A stretch of DNA of 64,000 nucleotides from Streptomyces misionensis (GCF_900104815.1 NZ_FNTD01000004.1:6013001-6077000); one strand, 5' to 3'. Counted from the stretch's first letter, positions 1-9,640 are shown. Notes: generated from the letters alone by a model not told the origin. Translations and numbers: made by a program.

Positions 1-76
1 CCCACCAGATCGAGTACTGCTCCTCGTCGTTGCGGACCACGCGGTAGGCGCGCTCGTCGTTGTGGCTCTCACTCAT
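1..76 (-). CDS. MbtH-like protein, N-terminal part (runs off left edge)
   Basis: The reverse strand starts at ATG 76 and reads 25 codons to the edge. The fragment ends NDEEQYSIWW, which matches the conserved N-terminal strand of MbtH proteins (NxExQxSxWP). MbtH proteins are about 70-residue chaperone-like partners of NRPS adenylation domains, so an NRPS should lie just to the left. The residue after the conserved Trp is a second Trp where most family members have Pro. A 119-bp gap separates it from the monooxygenase gene upstream and holds a sequence shared with the diaminopropionate-operon promoter region. Identity is likely although only a third of the protein is visible. Confidence 0.8.
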   Translation of the reverse strand, partial: MSESHNDERAYRVVRNDEEQYSIWW

Positions 77-152
77 GGTGGCTGACTCCCTGTCGGATGA
101 TGATGCGCCGGCCGCCGCGCGGCCCACGCCCGGTACAACTGTTCGGGTGGCG

Positions 153-171
153 GCTATATCGCGCCCATACG
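153..171 (-). promoter_or_regulatory. Shared cluster motif, copy A, upstream of mbtH-like gene
   Basis: Plus-strand GCTATATC-N4-CCATACG, read toward mbtH as CGTATGG-N4-GATATAGC. The same 15 fixed bases recur at 11982-12000 upstream of the sbnA-like gene. TATAGC could be a -10 box, giving a leader of about 70 nt. A second CCCATACG follows immediately (173-180). Function is inferred from the repetition and position only. Confidence 0.5.
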
Positions 172-195
172 GCCCATACGCCGGATCGATGCGCC

Positions 196-1239
196 TCAGC
201 CGCGGCGGTTTTTCAACTCGGCGAGGAATTCCAGGCTTTTCAGGGTCTGCTCGGTGCCGACACCGAAGTCGACCAGGCAGCCGATCTCGTCGACGCCGAC
301 CTCCTGGAGGAGATCCACCACCCGCTCGCCCTGTTCGACGGTGCCGAACATGCCCTGCCGCTCGAAGAACCGGGTGAACCCGCGCTCCACGAGATAGGCG
401 ACGTCGGACTCCTTGATGTCGGCGGAGTCGAAGGTGCCCGGGCGGTTGCCGATGGAGCCGGAGATCAGCCCGAACGAGGTCTTGAGATAGCCCGACAGCG
501 GGCCCCGGACCAGCTCGCGGACCTCCTCGGTGGAGGAACCGAGGAACGTGTGCAGCATCAGCACCACGTGCCCCGAGCCCTCCGCGTGGTGCGCGCGGTA
601 CGACTCCCGGTAGGCGGCGATCTTCGTGCGCAGCTCGTCGATGTCCTGGCTGAGCAGGTGCGTGAGGACGCCGCCGCCCTGCGCGCCGGCCTTGCGGAAG
701 GTGTCGGCGCTGCCGGCGCTGGTGATCCAGAAGGGCAGCTCGGGCTGGACCGCCGGCGGGAAGACGCGCACCTCGGCGGGTTCGTTCTTGCCGTCGGGCA
801 GCGTCACCGACTCCCCGCGCCACAGCCGGCGCACCATGTCGATCGTCTCGTCCATCACCTCGCGGCGCGTGCTGTGCGCGTCGGGCCGCATCACGAAGTC
901 GGCCGGGTGCCAGCCGGAGGCGAAGGAGATGCCGACCCGGCCGCCGGAGAGGTTGTCGACGACCGACCAGTCCTCGGCGATCCGCAGCGGGTGGTGCAGG
1001 GGCGCCACCACGCTGCCGGCCCGGATCTGGACCCGCTCCGTGGCCACGGCGAGCGCCGCGCCGGTGACCGCCGGGTTGGGGTAGAGGCCGCCGAAACGGT
1101 GGAAGTGCCGCTCGGGAGTCCAGACGGCGGTGAAACCATTGCGGTCCGCGAACCGGGCGCCTTCCAGGAAAAGTTCGTAGCGATCCGCGCCGCTCGTGTC
1201 GTCACTGTCGTTGGCGAAATAGAAAAGGCTGAAATCCAC
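196..1239 (-). CDS. Luciferase-like flavin monooxygenase of secondary-metabolism type
   Basis: A 347-residue flavin-dependent monooxygenase with the bacterial luciferase TIM-barrel fold (start DFSLFYFAND, then FTAVWTPERHFH and GRVGISFASGWHP). These segments are typical of the MupA/Atu3671-type subfamily found in NRPS and PKS clusters. Family members are flavin-dependent oxygenases; the substrate here, probably a carrier-bound or peptide intermediate, is unknown. I chose GTG 1239 because GAGGAG lies 5-6 bases upstream; an in-frame upstream start would add a disordered 15-residue tail. It lies between the condensation-domain gene and mbtH on the same strand. Confidence 0.82.
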   Translation of the reverse strand: MDFSLFYFANDSDDTSGADRYELFLEGARFADRNGFTAVWTPERHFHRFGGLYPNPAVTGAALAVATERVQIRAGSVVAPLHHPLRIAEDWSVVDNLSGGRVGISFASGWHPADFVMRPDAHSTRREVMDETIDMVRRLWRGESVTLPDGKNEPAEVRVFPPAVQPELPFWITSAGSADTFRKAGAQGGGVLTHLLSQDIDELRTKIAAYRESYRAHHAEGSGHVVLMLHTFLGSSTEEVRELVRGPLSGYLKTSFGLISGSIGNRPGTFDSADIKESDVAYLVERGFTRFFERQGMFGTVEQGERVVDLLQEVGVDEIGCLVDFGVGTEQTLKSLEFLAELKNRRG

Positions 1240-1361
1240 CTCGGCTCCTCGGTCCGAATCGGGTGCGCAGGGCGTTCTCCGCACCCGACGAAGACCGTAG
1301 AAGCCGGGGATATCGGTGCGGTTTCACCCTTCTTTCGACGGCCCGGGGGCCGTGTGTCCGG

Positions 1362-2729
1362 TCAGGCGCCGCCGAGTGCGAGCAGCGCCGCCAGGTCGTC
1401 CTCGTCGGTCAGCGGAACGTCGGCGACCCGCCGTTCGGGGTCGTCCGCCGCCGCCCGCAGGAAACGCTCGTAGCACCGGGCGAAGCGCTCGACGCTCTCG
1501 TGGTCGAACAGGTCGGAGTCGTAGGTGAGCACCCCGACCAGACCGTGCACGCCCTGGTGCAGGGTGAGCATCAGGTCCAGCTGCCCCTCCTGGCTGGGCT
1601 CGTCGATACGGCTGACCCGCAGGCCCGCGAACTCGGCCGGCGCGCCCTCCGGTTCGCCCGGCGCCGGGGGCGGGAACCGCGCGTCGAGGCTGCTCATCTG
1701 CAACAGCAGCGCGCCCAGCCGCACGAGCGGCCCGCGCCGGCCCGGCAGCACCGCGCCGGCCGGCAGCCGGACGTGCCGCATGCCCTCCAGCAGCTGCCTG
1801 CCGCTCTCCTTGGCCAGCACCGCGAAGGTGGTGTCCGCGCCGACCCGGACCCGGACCGGGATGCTGTTCAGATAGCAGCCGAAGACCGCGCGGTCGGGGC
1901 GGGCGCGGGTGCTCGCCGGGGTCCCCACCATGATGTCCTGCTCACCCGTCCAGCGGGCGAGCAGCGCCAGGTAGGCGGCCAGCAGCAGCGGATAGGGCCG
2001 GGCGCCCACCGACTTGGCGGCCTGCTGGAGATCGTCCGACAGCACCGCGAGGTCCAGCCGTACGGTGCCGCCCGTGTGGCTGGGCACCGGCGGCCGGGGC
2101 CGGTCGGTGGGCAGCTCCGTGGTGACGGCCCCGGCCAGCAGCTGCGACCAGTAGGCGTGGTCGCGCCGCCCGGCCGGGGTGCCGGGGTGGGCGGCCTCCT
2201 CGGCCACGTACTCGTCGTAGCCGCGGGCGATGTCCGCCAGCTCCGGTTCCTCGCCGGCCACCAGGCAGCGGTAGACGGTGAAGACCTCGTCCAGCAGCAG
2301 CGAGTACGAGGAGAAGTCCCCGGCGATGTGGTGCACGGCCAGCGACAGCGCGAAGTCGTCCGCCGCGCGCCGGTACAGCAGCGCCCGCAGCGGCCCGGTG
2401 CGCTCCAGGGCGAACGGCAGCCGGGCCGCCTCGCGCAGCAGACCGAGGAGCGCCTCGTCGCTCGTGCCCGGCACGTCGATGATCTCCAGCCCGGCGGGCG
2501 GCTCCGCGCGGGGCAGCCGTACGGGTTCTCCGGCCACCTCGGCGAAGCAGGAGCGCAGCATCTCGTGCCGGCGGCAGACCAGGTCGAGGGCGTCCGCCAG
2601 GGCGGCGGTGTCCAGGGGGCCGCGGATCCGCAGGGACAGCAGCATGGTGTAGGCGTGCCCGGCCGGGGCCATGCGGTACGCCGTCCACAGCGACTGCTGG
2701 GCCGCGCTGAGCGGCCTGGGCTCGCTCAC
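1362..2729 (-). CDS. Stand-alone NRPS condensation-domain protein
   Basis: 455 residues spanning a single condensation domain. The N-terminal LSAAQQSLW motif and the active-site HHxxxD motif (His133, His134, Asp138 in HHIAGDF) are present; the usual Gly after Asp is Phe. There is no adenylation or carrier domain. It should form an amide or ester between two carrier-bound groups, for example the PKS acyl chain and the first amino acid, or act on a tailoring amine. GTG 2729 overlaps the stop of the ketoreductase gene (GTGA), so translation is coupled. A much longer open frame continues upstream but only as a shadow of the ketoreductase. Confidence 0.85.
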   Translation of the reverse strand: MSEPRPLSAAQQSLWTAYRMAPAGHAYTMLLSLRIRGPLDTAALADALDLVCRRHEMLRSCFAEVAGEPVRLPRAEPPAGLEIIDVPGTSDEALLGLLREAARLPFALERTGPLRALLYRRAADDFALSLAVHHIAGDFSSYSLLLDEVFTVYRCLVAGEEPELADIARGYDEYVAEEAAHPGTPAGRRDHAYWSQLLAGAVTTELPTDRPRPPVPSHTGGTVRLDLAVLSDDLQQAAKSVGARPYPLLLAAYLALLARWTGEQDIMVGTPASTRARPDRAVFGCYLNSIPVRVRVGADTTFAVLAKESGRQLLEGMRHVRLPAGAVLPGRRGPLVRLGALLLQMSSLDARFPPPAPGEPEGAPAEFAGLRVSRIDEPSQEGQLDLMLTLHQGVHGLVGVLTYDSDLFDHESVERFARCYERFLRAAADDPERRVADVPLTDEDDLAALLALGGA

Positions 2730-3475
2730 CACGACAGGCCCCCGTCCACCTGGAAGACCTGGCCGGTGATGTAGCCGGCCCGCTCCGAGACCAGGAACGC
2801 CACCAGTTCGGCCACCTCCTCGGGCCGTCCGAACCGGCGCATCGGGATCGAGCCGAGCAGGTCCTTGGTGACCTTCTCCGACAGCCCGGCGGTCATGTCC
2901 GTCTCGATCAGTCCCGGGGCCACCACGTTGGCGCGCAGCCCGCTGCGTCCCGTCTCCTTGGCGAGCGCCTTGGTGAAGCCGATGATGCCCGCCTTGGAGG
3001 CCGAGTAGTTCGTCTGGGAGGCGTTGCCGTGGACGCCGGCCACCGAGGACAGCGTGACCACGGCGCCGGTGCGGCGGCGCATCATGGAGTAGGTGACGGC
3101 CCGGCACAGATTGAAGGTGCCGTCCAGGTTGGTGCGCAGCACCTCGTCCCAGGACGCGTCGGGCATCCGCGCCAGCGGCGCGTCGCGGATGATGCCGGCG
3201 GCCGTCACCAGGACGTCGACGGGACCGAGGGTCCCCTCGACGTCCTGGACGAACCCGGCGACCCCCGCCCGGTCGGTGACGTCGACGCGGCGGGACAGCA
3301 CCCGCGCCCCGTGCTGCCGGGCCTCCTTGGCCGTGGCCTCGGCGGCCTCGTGGTCGGACGCGTAGCAGAAGGCGATGTCGTGGCCGTCGCGGGCGAGCCG
3401 CGCGACCACCGCGCGGCCGATGCCGCGCGAACCGCCGCTGATCAGCGCCACCGGCCGGTTACCGGTCTCGCTCAT
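2726..3475 (-). CDS. fabG: Ketoreductase (FabG-like short-chain dehydrogenase)
   Basis: 249-residue SDR. The cofactor motif GGSRGIG is at residues 14-20, and the catalytic Ser143/144, Tyr157 and Lys161 (YSASK) are intact. It should reduce 3-oxoacyl-ACP with NADPH. Position right after KS-alpha/KS-beta/ACP makes it the ketoreductase of this type II PKS rather than the primary fatty-acid enzyme. ATG 3475 is preceded by GAGGAAGAG. No dehydratase or enoyl reductase is visible in the left cluster, so the final reduction state of the chain cannot be read from the window. Confidence 0.88.
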   Translation of the reverse strand: MSETGNRPVALISGGSRGIGRAVVARLARDGHDIAFCYASDHEAAEATAKEARQHGARVLSRRVDVTDRAGVAGFVQDVEGTLGPVDVLVTAAGIIRDAPLARMPDASWDEVLRTNLDGTFNLCRAVTYSMMRRRTGAVVTLSSVAGVHGNASQTNYSASKAGIIGFTKALAKETGRSGLRANVVAPGLIETDMTAGLSEKVTKDLLGSIPMRRFGRPEEVAELVAFLVSERAGYITGQVFQVDGGLSW

Positions 3476-3509
3476 GTCGTCTCTTCCTCGTTCCCGTGTG
3501 TCGTGGGGC

Positions 3510-4610
3510 TCAGCCGGGCGGCGCGCCCAGCAGCGCGGCGCCGACCCTGCCGTCGGCCACGAAGGTGATCAGTGCCGGTGCCCGCAGGGGATGCGGGCCG
3601 TTCGCGGCGAGCGCCGCCGCGACCTGGAACGCGGGCGCGGCGGAGCCCGCGTGGCCCAGCCGGTGCCCGGGGGCCAGCTGCCGCACGGCGTCCGGCCCGC
3701 CGAACAGCCCGTCGAGCGCGCTGTCCTCCTGTTCGCCGAGCGGCCCGTCCGGGTCCGAGCGGACGACGAGGGTGATCTCGTCGGCGCCGGTGCGGGCGTC
3801 GTCCAGCAGATCGGTCACACAGCGGTGGAGCGCCTTGCCGGCCTCCCCGCCCGAGCGGGGGTGGTACGCCCGGAACCGGGTGCCGAGCAGCGTGGCGAGC
3901 GGGGTGCGGCCCCGCGCCGCGGCGCCGTCGGCCGTCTCGACGACGAACAGCGCGCCGCCCTCGGCGACCGGCGGCGCCGCGCCCTCGCCCCGGTGCAGGG
4001 CGTCCCCCAGCAGCACCCGGTCCTCGGTGTACTCCTCGGCCGCCCCGGCCAGCAGCACCTCCGCGCGGCCCTGGCGCAGCAGCCTGGCCGCCTGCCCGAG
4101 GACGAGCAGCCCCCCGGCGGGACCCGCGGTCAGCGTGGTGTTGGGCCCCTTGAGACCGTGCACGATGGCGCTGCGGCTGGCCGCGCAGTTGACGGCGGTC
4201 GAGGGGAAGCGGGCCACGTCCACGTGGAAGGGCAGCCGCTCCCGGTAGGACCGGCCGGTGAACTCCAGGCCGGTCCGGTAGCTGCCGGAGGTGGCGAACA
4301 CCATGCCGGTGTCCTCCGGGGCGCTGCCGAGACCGCCCTCCTGCTCGGTGAGCAGCAGTTCGCTCAGCCGCAGGGTGAGCCGGGTGAGCCGGTCCAGCGA
4401 ACGCAGGCCCCGGGTGCCCGGGTACTCCATCGAGAACCCGGGCACGATGCCCGCCCGCACGGGCGTGCCGGGCACGAACTCGCTGTCCACCGTGGCGATG
4501 GCCTCCGTCCCGGCGGCCAGCCCGGCCCGGAAGGCGTCGGCGCCCTCCCCCCAGGGGGACAGCGCCGACCAGGCGGTGATCACCGGCCGTCCGGCCGTGG
4601 TGGTCGTCAT
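3510..4610 (-). CDS. KS-beta / chain-length-factor-like ketosynthase (no active Cys)
   Basis: 366 residues with a thiolase-fold ketosynthase sequence. At the nucleophile position the motif reads TAGPAGG (residues 161-167) where the partner KS-alpha has TACAAG, so Cys is replaced, most simply by Gly163. The HGTGT motif is missing; an LGHAGSA segment remains near the C-terminus. This is the pattern of a chain-length factor that pairs with KS-alpha but does not condense. ATG 4610 overlaps the KS-alpha stop by 4 nt (ATGA), consistent with a 1:1 heterodimer. The longer upstream open frame is a shadow. Confidence 0.85.
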   Translation of the reverse strand: MTTTTAGRPVITAWSALSPWGEGADAFRAGLAAGTEAIATVDSEFVPGTPVRAGIVPGFSMEYPGTRGLRSLDRLTRLTLRLSELLLTEQEGGLGSAPEDTGMVFATSGSYRTGLEFTGRSYRERLPFHVDVARFPSTAVNCAASRSAIVHGLKGPNTTLTAGPAGGLLVLGQAARLLRQGRAEVLLAGAAEEYTEDRVLLGDALHRGEGAAPPVAEGGALFVVETADGAAARGRTPLATLLGTRFRAYHPRSGGEAGKALHRCVTDLLDDARTGADEITLVVRSDPDGPLGEQEDSALDGLFGGPDAVRQLAPGHRLGHAGSAAPAFQVAAALAANGPHPLRAPALITFVADGRVGAALLGAPPG

Positions 4611-5869
4611 GAGCCTTCCCCCGCTCCGGCCGCCCCGGGGCCGTCGTAACGCCCGAGGACCAGGACGGCGTTGTTGCCGCCGAAGGCCATCCCGTTGTTC
4701 TGGGTGACGCGCGGCCGCGCGGCCACGGCCACGTTGGGCACGCAGTCCACGTCGCACTCCGGGTCCAGGGTCCGGTGGTTGATCGTCGGCGGCAGGAAGC
4801 CCTCCGTCATCGCCAGCACGCAGGCGATGGTGCCGAGGGCGCTGGCCGCGCCCAGGGTGTGCCCGAGCATCGACTTCAGGGCGCTCACCGGAGGCAGGTC
4901 CGCGCCGAACACCTCACGCAGGGCGGCCGTCTCGACGATGTCGTTGGCCTTGGTCCCGGTGCCGTGCGCGGAGACGTAGTCGACGTCGGCGCCGCTCACC
5001 CCCGCGTCCCGGTGCGCGGCACGGACCGCGCGGACCACCCCGTCGCGGTCCGGTGCGGTCGGGTGGTGGGCGTCGCAGCTCAGCCCGTAACCCAGCACCT
5101 CGGCCAGGATCCGGGCGCCGCGCGCCAGCGCCGCCCCCAGCGGCTCCAGCACGAGCATCCCGGCGCCCTCCGCGACGATCATCCCCTTGCGGTCGGCGTC
5201 GAAGGGCCGGCACACGTCCGGGGACATCGCGCCGAGCCGGTAGAAGCCCGCGAACGTCTTGCGGGACAGCGCGTCCGTGCCCCCGCACAGCGCCACGTCC
5301 GCCTCGCCGTCGCGCAGCGCGTCCAGCCCCTGGCCCACCGCGTAGTTGCCCGCCGCGCAGGCGGTGGGCACGGTGACCGACTCCACGTCCTCCAGCCGCA
5401 GTTCGTTGACGACGGCGTCGGAGAGCCGCTCGGCCGGCGTGCGCCGCGCGATGTCCGGGTCCGGGCGCACCTCGCCCCCACGGTGCCGCCGCTCGGCGAG
5501 CTGGTCCACCTCCTTGGTGCCGCCGTCGGTCGTACCGACCGAGACGAGCACCCGCCGGTGCCGCAGTTCCTCCTCATCGAGGCCGGCTTCCTGAACAGCC
5601 AGCCTGGTGGCCGCCACCGCGAACTGGGCGGCCCGTCCGTACTCCCGGGGGTCTTCGGCGCGGAACCAGTCCGCGGCCTCGAAGCGGCCGACCTCGCCCA
5701 CGTTCCAGTGCGCGAAGCCGGCGCGTCCGAACTCCTCGAGAGGGCCGATCCCGCTGCGCCCCGCGCGCAGCGACCGGGCGAATTCGGCGGTCCCGGTGCC
5801 AAGACCGGAGACGACGCCCATTCCGGTGACCACGACCCGCCGGTCACCCGCCCTACGGCCGGCGGTCAC
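4607..5869 (-). CDS. KS-alpha, beta-ketoacyl-ACP synthase II type
   Basis: 420-residue FabF-like ketosynthase with the full Cys-His-His triad: Cys171 in TACAAG, His302 in AHGTGT and His337 in LGHTLGAAS. It catalyses decarboxylative condensation of malonyl-ACP with the growing chain. It starts with GTG 5869 overlapping the ACP stop (GTGA), and its own stop overlaps KS-beta. The gene order ACP, KS-alpha, KS-beta, KR resembles the highly reducing type II PKS sets that build polyene or unsaturated acyl groups for lipopeptides. That comparison is inference from layout. Confidence 0.9.
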   Translation of the reverse strand: MTAGRRAGDRRVVVTGMGVVSGLGTGTAEFARSLRAGRSGIGPLEEFGRAGFAHWNVGEVGRFEAADWFRAEDPREYGRAAQFAVAATRLAVQEAGLDEEELRHRRVLVSVGTTDGGTKEVDQLAERRHRGGEVRPDPDIARRTPAERLSDAVVNELRLEDVESVTVPTACAAGNYAVGQGLDALRDGEADVALCGGTDALSRKTFAGFYRLGAMSPDVCRPFDADRKGMIVAEGAGMLVLEPLGAALARGARILAEVLGYGLSCDAHHPTAPDRDGVVRAVRAAHRDAGVSGADVDYVSAHGTGTKANDIVETAALREVFGADLPPVSALKSMLGHTLGAASALGTIACVLAMTEGFLPPTINHRTLDPECDVDCVPNVAVAARPRVTQNNGMAFGGNNAVLVLGRYDGPGAAGAGEGS

Positions 5870-6135
5870 TTCGCTTCGGACTCCGCGACGACGGCGTACA
5901 CGCCGTCCAGGTTGGTCATGCCTTCGATGGGTGCTGCCGACAGGTCGAAGCCGAGGGTCCGCTCCATCTCGGCCAGGATCTCGATCGTGCGGAGCGAGTC
6001 CGCGTCGAGGTCCTCGACGAAGAGGGTGGTGTCGGTGACGTCGGCGGGGTCCACTTCGAGGACGTCGCAGACGATCTTCTTGATCGCCGCTCTGGTCTCC
6101 GCGCTGAGTTCCTTGCCCGCTCTGGTAGCGCTCAT
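5866..6135 (-). CDS. Acyl carrier protein
   Basis: 89 residues, one carrier domain. The phosphopantetheine attachment Ser47 lies in DLDADSLRTIE, the usual DSL motif. It is acidic, as type II ACPs are. ATG 6135 has GGGAGAT upstream; an open frame from 6228 would add a basic 31-residue stretch with no carrier similarity and is not used. First gene of the leftward PKS operon, coupled to KS-alpha by a GTGA overlap. It carries the chain during elongation. Confidence 0.92.
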   Translation of the reverse strand: MSATRAGKELSAETRAAIKKIVCDVLEVDPADVTDTTLFVEDLDADSLRTIEILAEMERTLGFDLSAAPIEGMTNLDGVYAVVAESEAK

Positions 6136-6199
6136 GTCGATCTCCCGGTCTTCTCGGTGGAGAGCTCTCGGCGAGCTCATGGAGATCCTGCGACGACGA

Positions 6200-6216
6200 G
6201 CTATTCGCGTCCTATA
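6200..6216 (-). promoter_or_regulatory. Candidate promoter element of PKS operon (weak third copy of cluster motif)
   Basis: The 246-bp gap between ACP and the ABC permease holds GCTATTCGCGTCCTATA. It is like the GCTATATC-N4-CCATACG motif at 153 and 11982 but with one base deleted and a divergent end. It sits 65 bp before the ACP start in the most AT-rich part of the gap. Weak evidence. Confidence 0.3.
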
Positions 6217-6381
6217 AATGGCCCTCAATCACCCTTTGGCTACGGCGGGTTGGCCGACAAGTGACTGTCCGGCACGTCAGATGCCTGCTACACGCACCCA
6301 CTCATGGCACGACGGCGGTCCCGGCCCGGTCGCGGAACCGCCGTCGGCGTGACGGGCGCCCGGGGCCGCCGGGCGGCCCGC

Positions 6382-8892
6382 TCACTCCGTCGTGGTCAGC
6401 CGGACCGCGGGGGTGCGCAGCGCCACCCAGGCGGGCAGCACCGTCGCCAGCAGCGCCACCACCACGCAGGCACCCGCGGTCACCGCGAACGGCAGCCCCG
6501 GCAGCGTCACCCGCGTGCTCACCACGAGCTGCTGGAGCCCCGCCCACAGTCCCGCCGCGTTGAGCGCGACCACCACGGCGGCCATCACCACACCGGTGCC
6601 GGCCACCAGCACGCTCTCGCCCGCGACCATGCGCAGCAACTGCCCGGGCGTCGCACCGCCCAGGCGCAGCACCGCCAGCTCACGGGCCCGCTGCCCGGTC
6701 GACATCGTCAGGGTGTTGGCCACGGCCACCCCGGTGTACAGCATGGCGATGCCACCGACGATCAACAGGGCCATCCGCGTCTGCTGGTTGACGGTGTCGT
6801 CCACCGCGGCCCGGTACCCGGCGATCGGCACCGCCCGCGCCGACATGCCCCGCACGGCCGCGCCCAACTCCCGCTGCACGGCGGCCCGGTCGGCGCCCTT
6901 CGCCAGCTTGACGTACATCGCGTCCGGCAGTGCCCGGCCCGCGTACCTCGGGGTCAGCACCGCGGCGCTGCCGCCGGCGCTCGCCTTGGTGACGGCGACC
7001 ACCTTCAGGTGCTTCTTGGTGCCGTCCGCGAGCCACACCGTCACCGTGTCGCCGACGTGCCGGTTCCAGGTCTCGTCCACGATGATCGACCGGTCGTCCA
7101 GCCCGCGCGCGTCACCGTGCACCACCGGCAGCGTCAGCAGACCGCCGAGCGCCTTCGGATCGACGGTGAGCGCGTCGTACGGCAGCAGCGGAGCACCGGC
7201 CGGGAACACCAGCAGATTCGGGCCGGGGATCGTGTACACCCCGGTCGGCACGGTGGTCGCCGACTCGATGCCCGGCACCGCGCGCACCTTGTCCACCACG
7301 GCCCGGCTCAGGCCCGGCGTGTGGTCCGGCGCCACCACGAAGTCGTTGCCGCGCACCCGCTCGAACGCCTCGCTGCGGGCCACCCCGGACAGCGTGCCCG
7401 AGGTGCTCCACAGCGCCGAGAACAGCCCCACCGTGATCAGCACCGGCGCCACCGTGGCCGCGGTGCGGCGCAGCGCCGTCACCGTGTTGGCCTGCACCAG
7501 CATCGGGCCCGCGCCCCGCAGCGCCGTGAACGGCGCCGTCACCACCCGCACCACGAACGGGATGACCACCGGGCACAGCAGCGCGCCCGCCACGATCAGG
7601 GCCGGGGCCGCCATCGGGGTGATGTCGCCCCAGTAGGCGGGCGGCAGCAGCGGCGTGGCCAGCAGCAGCACCCCGCCGACCGCCAGCGCGGCGATCCCCG
7701 CCAGCCAGCGCAGGGCGTTCATCGCACGCCGTTCGACCGCGGACTCCCGCAGCGCCTCCAGCGGGCGGATGCGGCCCGCCCGCACCACCGCGACCCCGGA
7801 GCCCAGCACCGCGAGCAGCACGCCGATCAGGAAGGCCAGGACCAGCACCAGCAGCGTGCTCCAGCCCAGCCGCACCCGGAACCACTCCGGCGCCAGCCCC
7901 CACGCGCTCATCCGGCCCGCCAGCACCGGCCCGCCGGCCAGCCCCAGCAGACAGCCCGCGGCCGAGGCCACCGCGCCCACCAGCGCGGCCTCGGCCAGCA
8001 CCAGCCGGCCGACCTGCACGGGGGTCGCCCCGGTGGCCCGCAGCACCGCCAGCTCCCGGCGGCGCTGGGCCACCGAGAAGGCGAAGGTGGTGCCGACGAC
8101 GAACGCGGCGACGAACGCGGCCACCCCGGTCGCCATACCGAGCATGGTGGAGACGCCGACGAGGGCCACCTCGTCGGCGTGGGCCCGCGGGTCGGCCTGG
8201 ACGCGGTCCGCGCCGGCCAGCACCTGGGCCCGGTCCTCCACCGCGGTGCGCACCTTGTCCACGTTCCCGTAGGAGACCAGCGCGTCCACGCGCGGGGACA
8301 GGGCGGCGGCCTCGGCGTCGGAGAAGAACAGGGCCGACTCGAAGGAGACGTCGTCCGTGACGCCGGAGACGGTGAAGGGACGCGGCCCGGACGCCGTCAG
8401 CACGGTCACCCGCTCGCCGGGCGCGGCCCCCGACTTCGCGGGCACGGCCACCTCGCCGGCCCCCGCCGGCGCCTGGCCCCGCACCAGCCGGTACCCGCCG
8501 AACGCGGCGGACGACCAGGGGTGCCCGACCTGGTCGGACGGCCCGGAGCGGGCCGTGCCCGAGCCGCCGAGCTGGGCGTAGAAGGTGCGGTCGGCGACGG
8601 CCTTGCCGACCGCGGTGACATCGCGGACCAGCGCCGGCGCGAGGCCCTTCGGTTCCTTCAGAGGCTCGCTCTCGATGCCGCCCCACGGATCGGACATGCT
8701 CAGGTCCGGTTCACCGCGGACGATCACCGGGGCGTTCGCGAACCGGCCCGGGCCGTGCTCGTGCGAGGTGACGCTCGCCGCGAGGACGAGCCCCATCGTG
8801 GACAGCAGGGCGGCGCCGAGCATCAGCGCGATGAAGGTCCCGGTGAAGGCGGACAGCCGGCTCCGCAGCGTGTACCAGGCAATGTTCAGCAT
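6382..8892 (-). CDS. ABC transporter permease, FtsX/MacB type, two-block
   Basis: 836-residue membrane protein. It starts with an N-terminal membrane helix (FIALMLGAALLSTMGLVL), then a large extracytoplasmic region, a three-helix FtsX block near residues 250-370, a second extracytoplasmic region and a final FtsX block. The signature ELAVLRATGATPxQ / ELAVLRLGGATPGQ occurs in both halves. Such permeases drive export or envelope processes with a separate ATPase. No ATPase gene is present on either side. The start is preceded by a GGAGAG box very like that of the upstream lipoprotein gene, 40 bp away. A role in product export is possible but unproven. Confidence 0.85.
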   Translation of the reverse strand: MLNIAWYTLRSRLSAFTGTFIALMLGAALLSTMGLVLAASVTSHEHGPGRFANAPVIVRGEPDLSMSDPWGGIESEPLKEPKGLAPALVRDVTAVGKAVADRTFYAQLGGSGTARSGPSDQVGHPWSSAAFGGYRLVRGQAPAGAGEVAVPAKSGAAPGERVTVLTASGPRPFTVSGVTDDVSFESALFFSDAEAAALSPRVDALVSYGNVDKVRTAVEDRAQVLAGADRVQADPRAHADEVALVGVSTMLGMATGVAAFVAAFVVGTTFAFSVAQRRRELAVLRATGATPVQVGRLVLAEAALVGAVASAAGCLLGLAGGPVLAGRMSAWGLAPEWFRVRLGWSTLLVLVLAFLIGVLLAVLGSGVAVVRAGRIRPLEALRESAVERRAMNALRWLAGIAALAVGGVLLLATPLLPPAYWGDITPMAAPALIVAGALLCPVVIPFVVRVVTAPFTALRGAGPMLVQANTVTALRRTAATVAPVLITVGLFSALWSTSGTLSGVARSEAFERVRGNDFVVAPDHTPGLSRAVVDKVRAVPGIESATTVPTGVYTIPGPNLLVFPAGAPLLPYDALTVDPKALGGLLTLPVVHGDARGLDDRSIIVDETWNRHVGDTVTVWLADGTKKHLKVVAVTKASAGGSAAVLTPRYAGRALPDAMYVKLAKGADRAAVQRELGAAVRGMSARAVPIAGYRAAVDDTVNQQTRMALLIVGGIAMLYTGVAVANTLTMSTGQRARELAVLRLGGATPGQLLRMVAGESVLVAGTGVVMAAVVVALNAAGLWAGLQQLVVSTRVTLPGLPFAVTAGACVVVALLATVLPAWVALRTPAVRLTTTE

Positions 8893-8932
8893 GAAAGGGG
8901 GCTCTCCAGTTGGTGCGAGCGCGCGGCGGCGG

Positions 8933-9640
8933 TCAGCCGGCGACGAGTACCTTCACGTCTCCGGCGAACGTACGCGCCTTGATGTGCCGCTCGCTGCTCG
9001 AATCCGTTTTCACCTCCACCTTTTTCGACCCCAGCGTGGTCGAGGCGGACACCTGGTAACCGCTGTCCGGCACATGGAGGGTGACGTTGCCGCCCTTGGC
9101 GTTGACGTCGATGTCGTCGGGCGCCTTCGACCAGGACGCGTTGATGGCCCCGCCGCCCGAACTCGCCGTCAGGTGCCCGGCCGCCAGGTTCTCCGCCTTG
9201 ACCTCCCCGCCCCCGCTGGAGGCGTCGACGCCCCCGGAGACGCCGTCGAGGTTCACCGTGCCGCCGCCGCTGTGCAGCGAGACGGCAACCCCGCGGGGGA
9301 CCTCCACCCGGTAGTTCACGGTGCAGTTGGCCGAGCCCAGGCTGCTGCCGCAGCTGGTGGCGACCTTGAGGTGCAGGTCGCCGTCGCGCACGAAGTGCTC
9401 GGTGCTGGGCCGCTTGCCGCTCTTGTACTTGAGGTTCTCGGTCACGTGGACGCCGTCACCGTCGCCGGCGACCACGTCGATGTCACCGCCCGCCGAGTCG
9501 ACGGTCACACCCGTCACCTTGTCCTTGACGTCGAAGGAGCGGGAGTCGGAGTCGTCGTACTGGTCGCACGCGCTCAGCACGGGGGCCACGGCCAGCAGCA
9601 GGGCGCCCGACACCAGGAACGCACGGAAACGGATCTTCAT
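8933..9640 (-). CDS. DUF4097-type adhesin-like lipoprotein
   Basis: 235 residues. A lipoprotein signal peptide is evident: positive N-terminus, hydrophobic core and lipobox LSAC at about residues 22-25. The mature part is rich in Gly/Ser/Asp/Val repeats of the kind G-G-[DE]-[IV]-x-[VA], characteristic of DUF4097 beta-helix proteins (for example SSGGGEVKAENL and SSGGGAINASW). The molecular role is unknown. In streptomycetes such proteins often precede ABC transporter genes, as here; the intervening ATPase gene seen in those cases is absent. Confidence 0.75.
   Translation of the reverse strand: MKIRFRAFLVSGALLLAVAPVLSACDQYDDSDSRSFDVKDKVTGVTVDSAGGDIDVVAGDGDGVHVTENLKYKSGKRPSTEHFVRDGDLHLKVATSCGSSLGSANCTVNYRVEVPRGVAVSLHSGGGTVNLDGVSGGVDASSGGGEVKAENLAAGHLTASSGGGAINASWSKAPDDIDVNAKGGNVTLHVPDSGYQVSASTTLGSKKVEVKTDSSSERHIKARTFAGDVKVLVAG

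Noticed and set aside
97..1473. Long plus-strand ORF over the LLM monooxygenase gene
   Set aside because: Arg/Ala/Pro/Gly-rich shadow; the minus strand has a real enzyme with all family motifs. Typical antisense frame in high-GC DNA.
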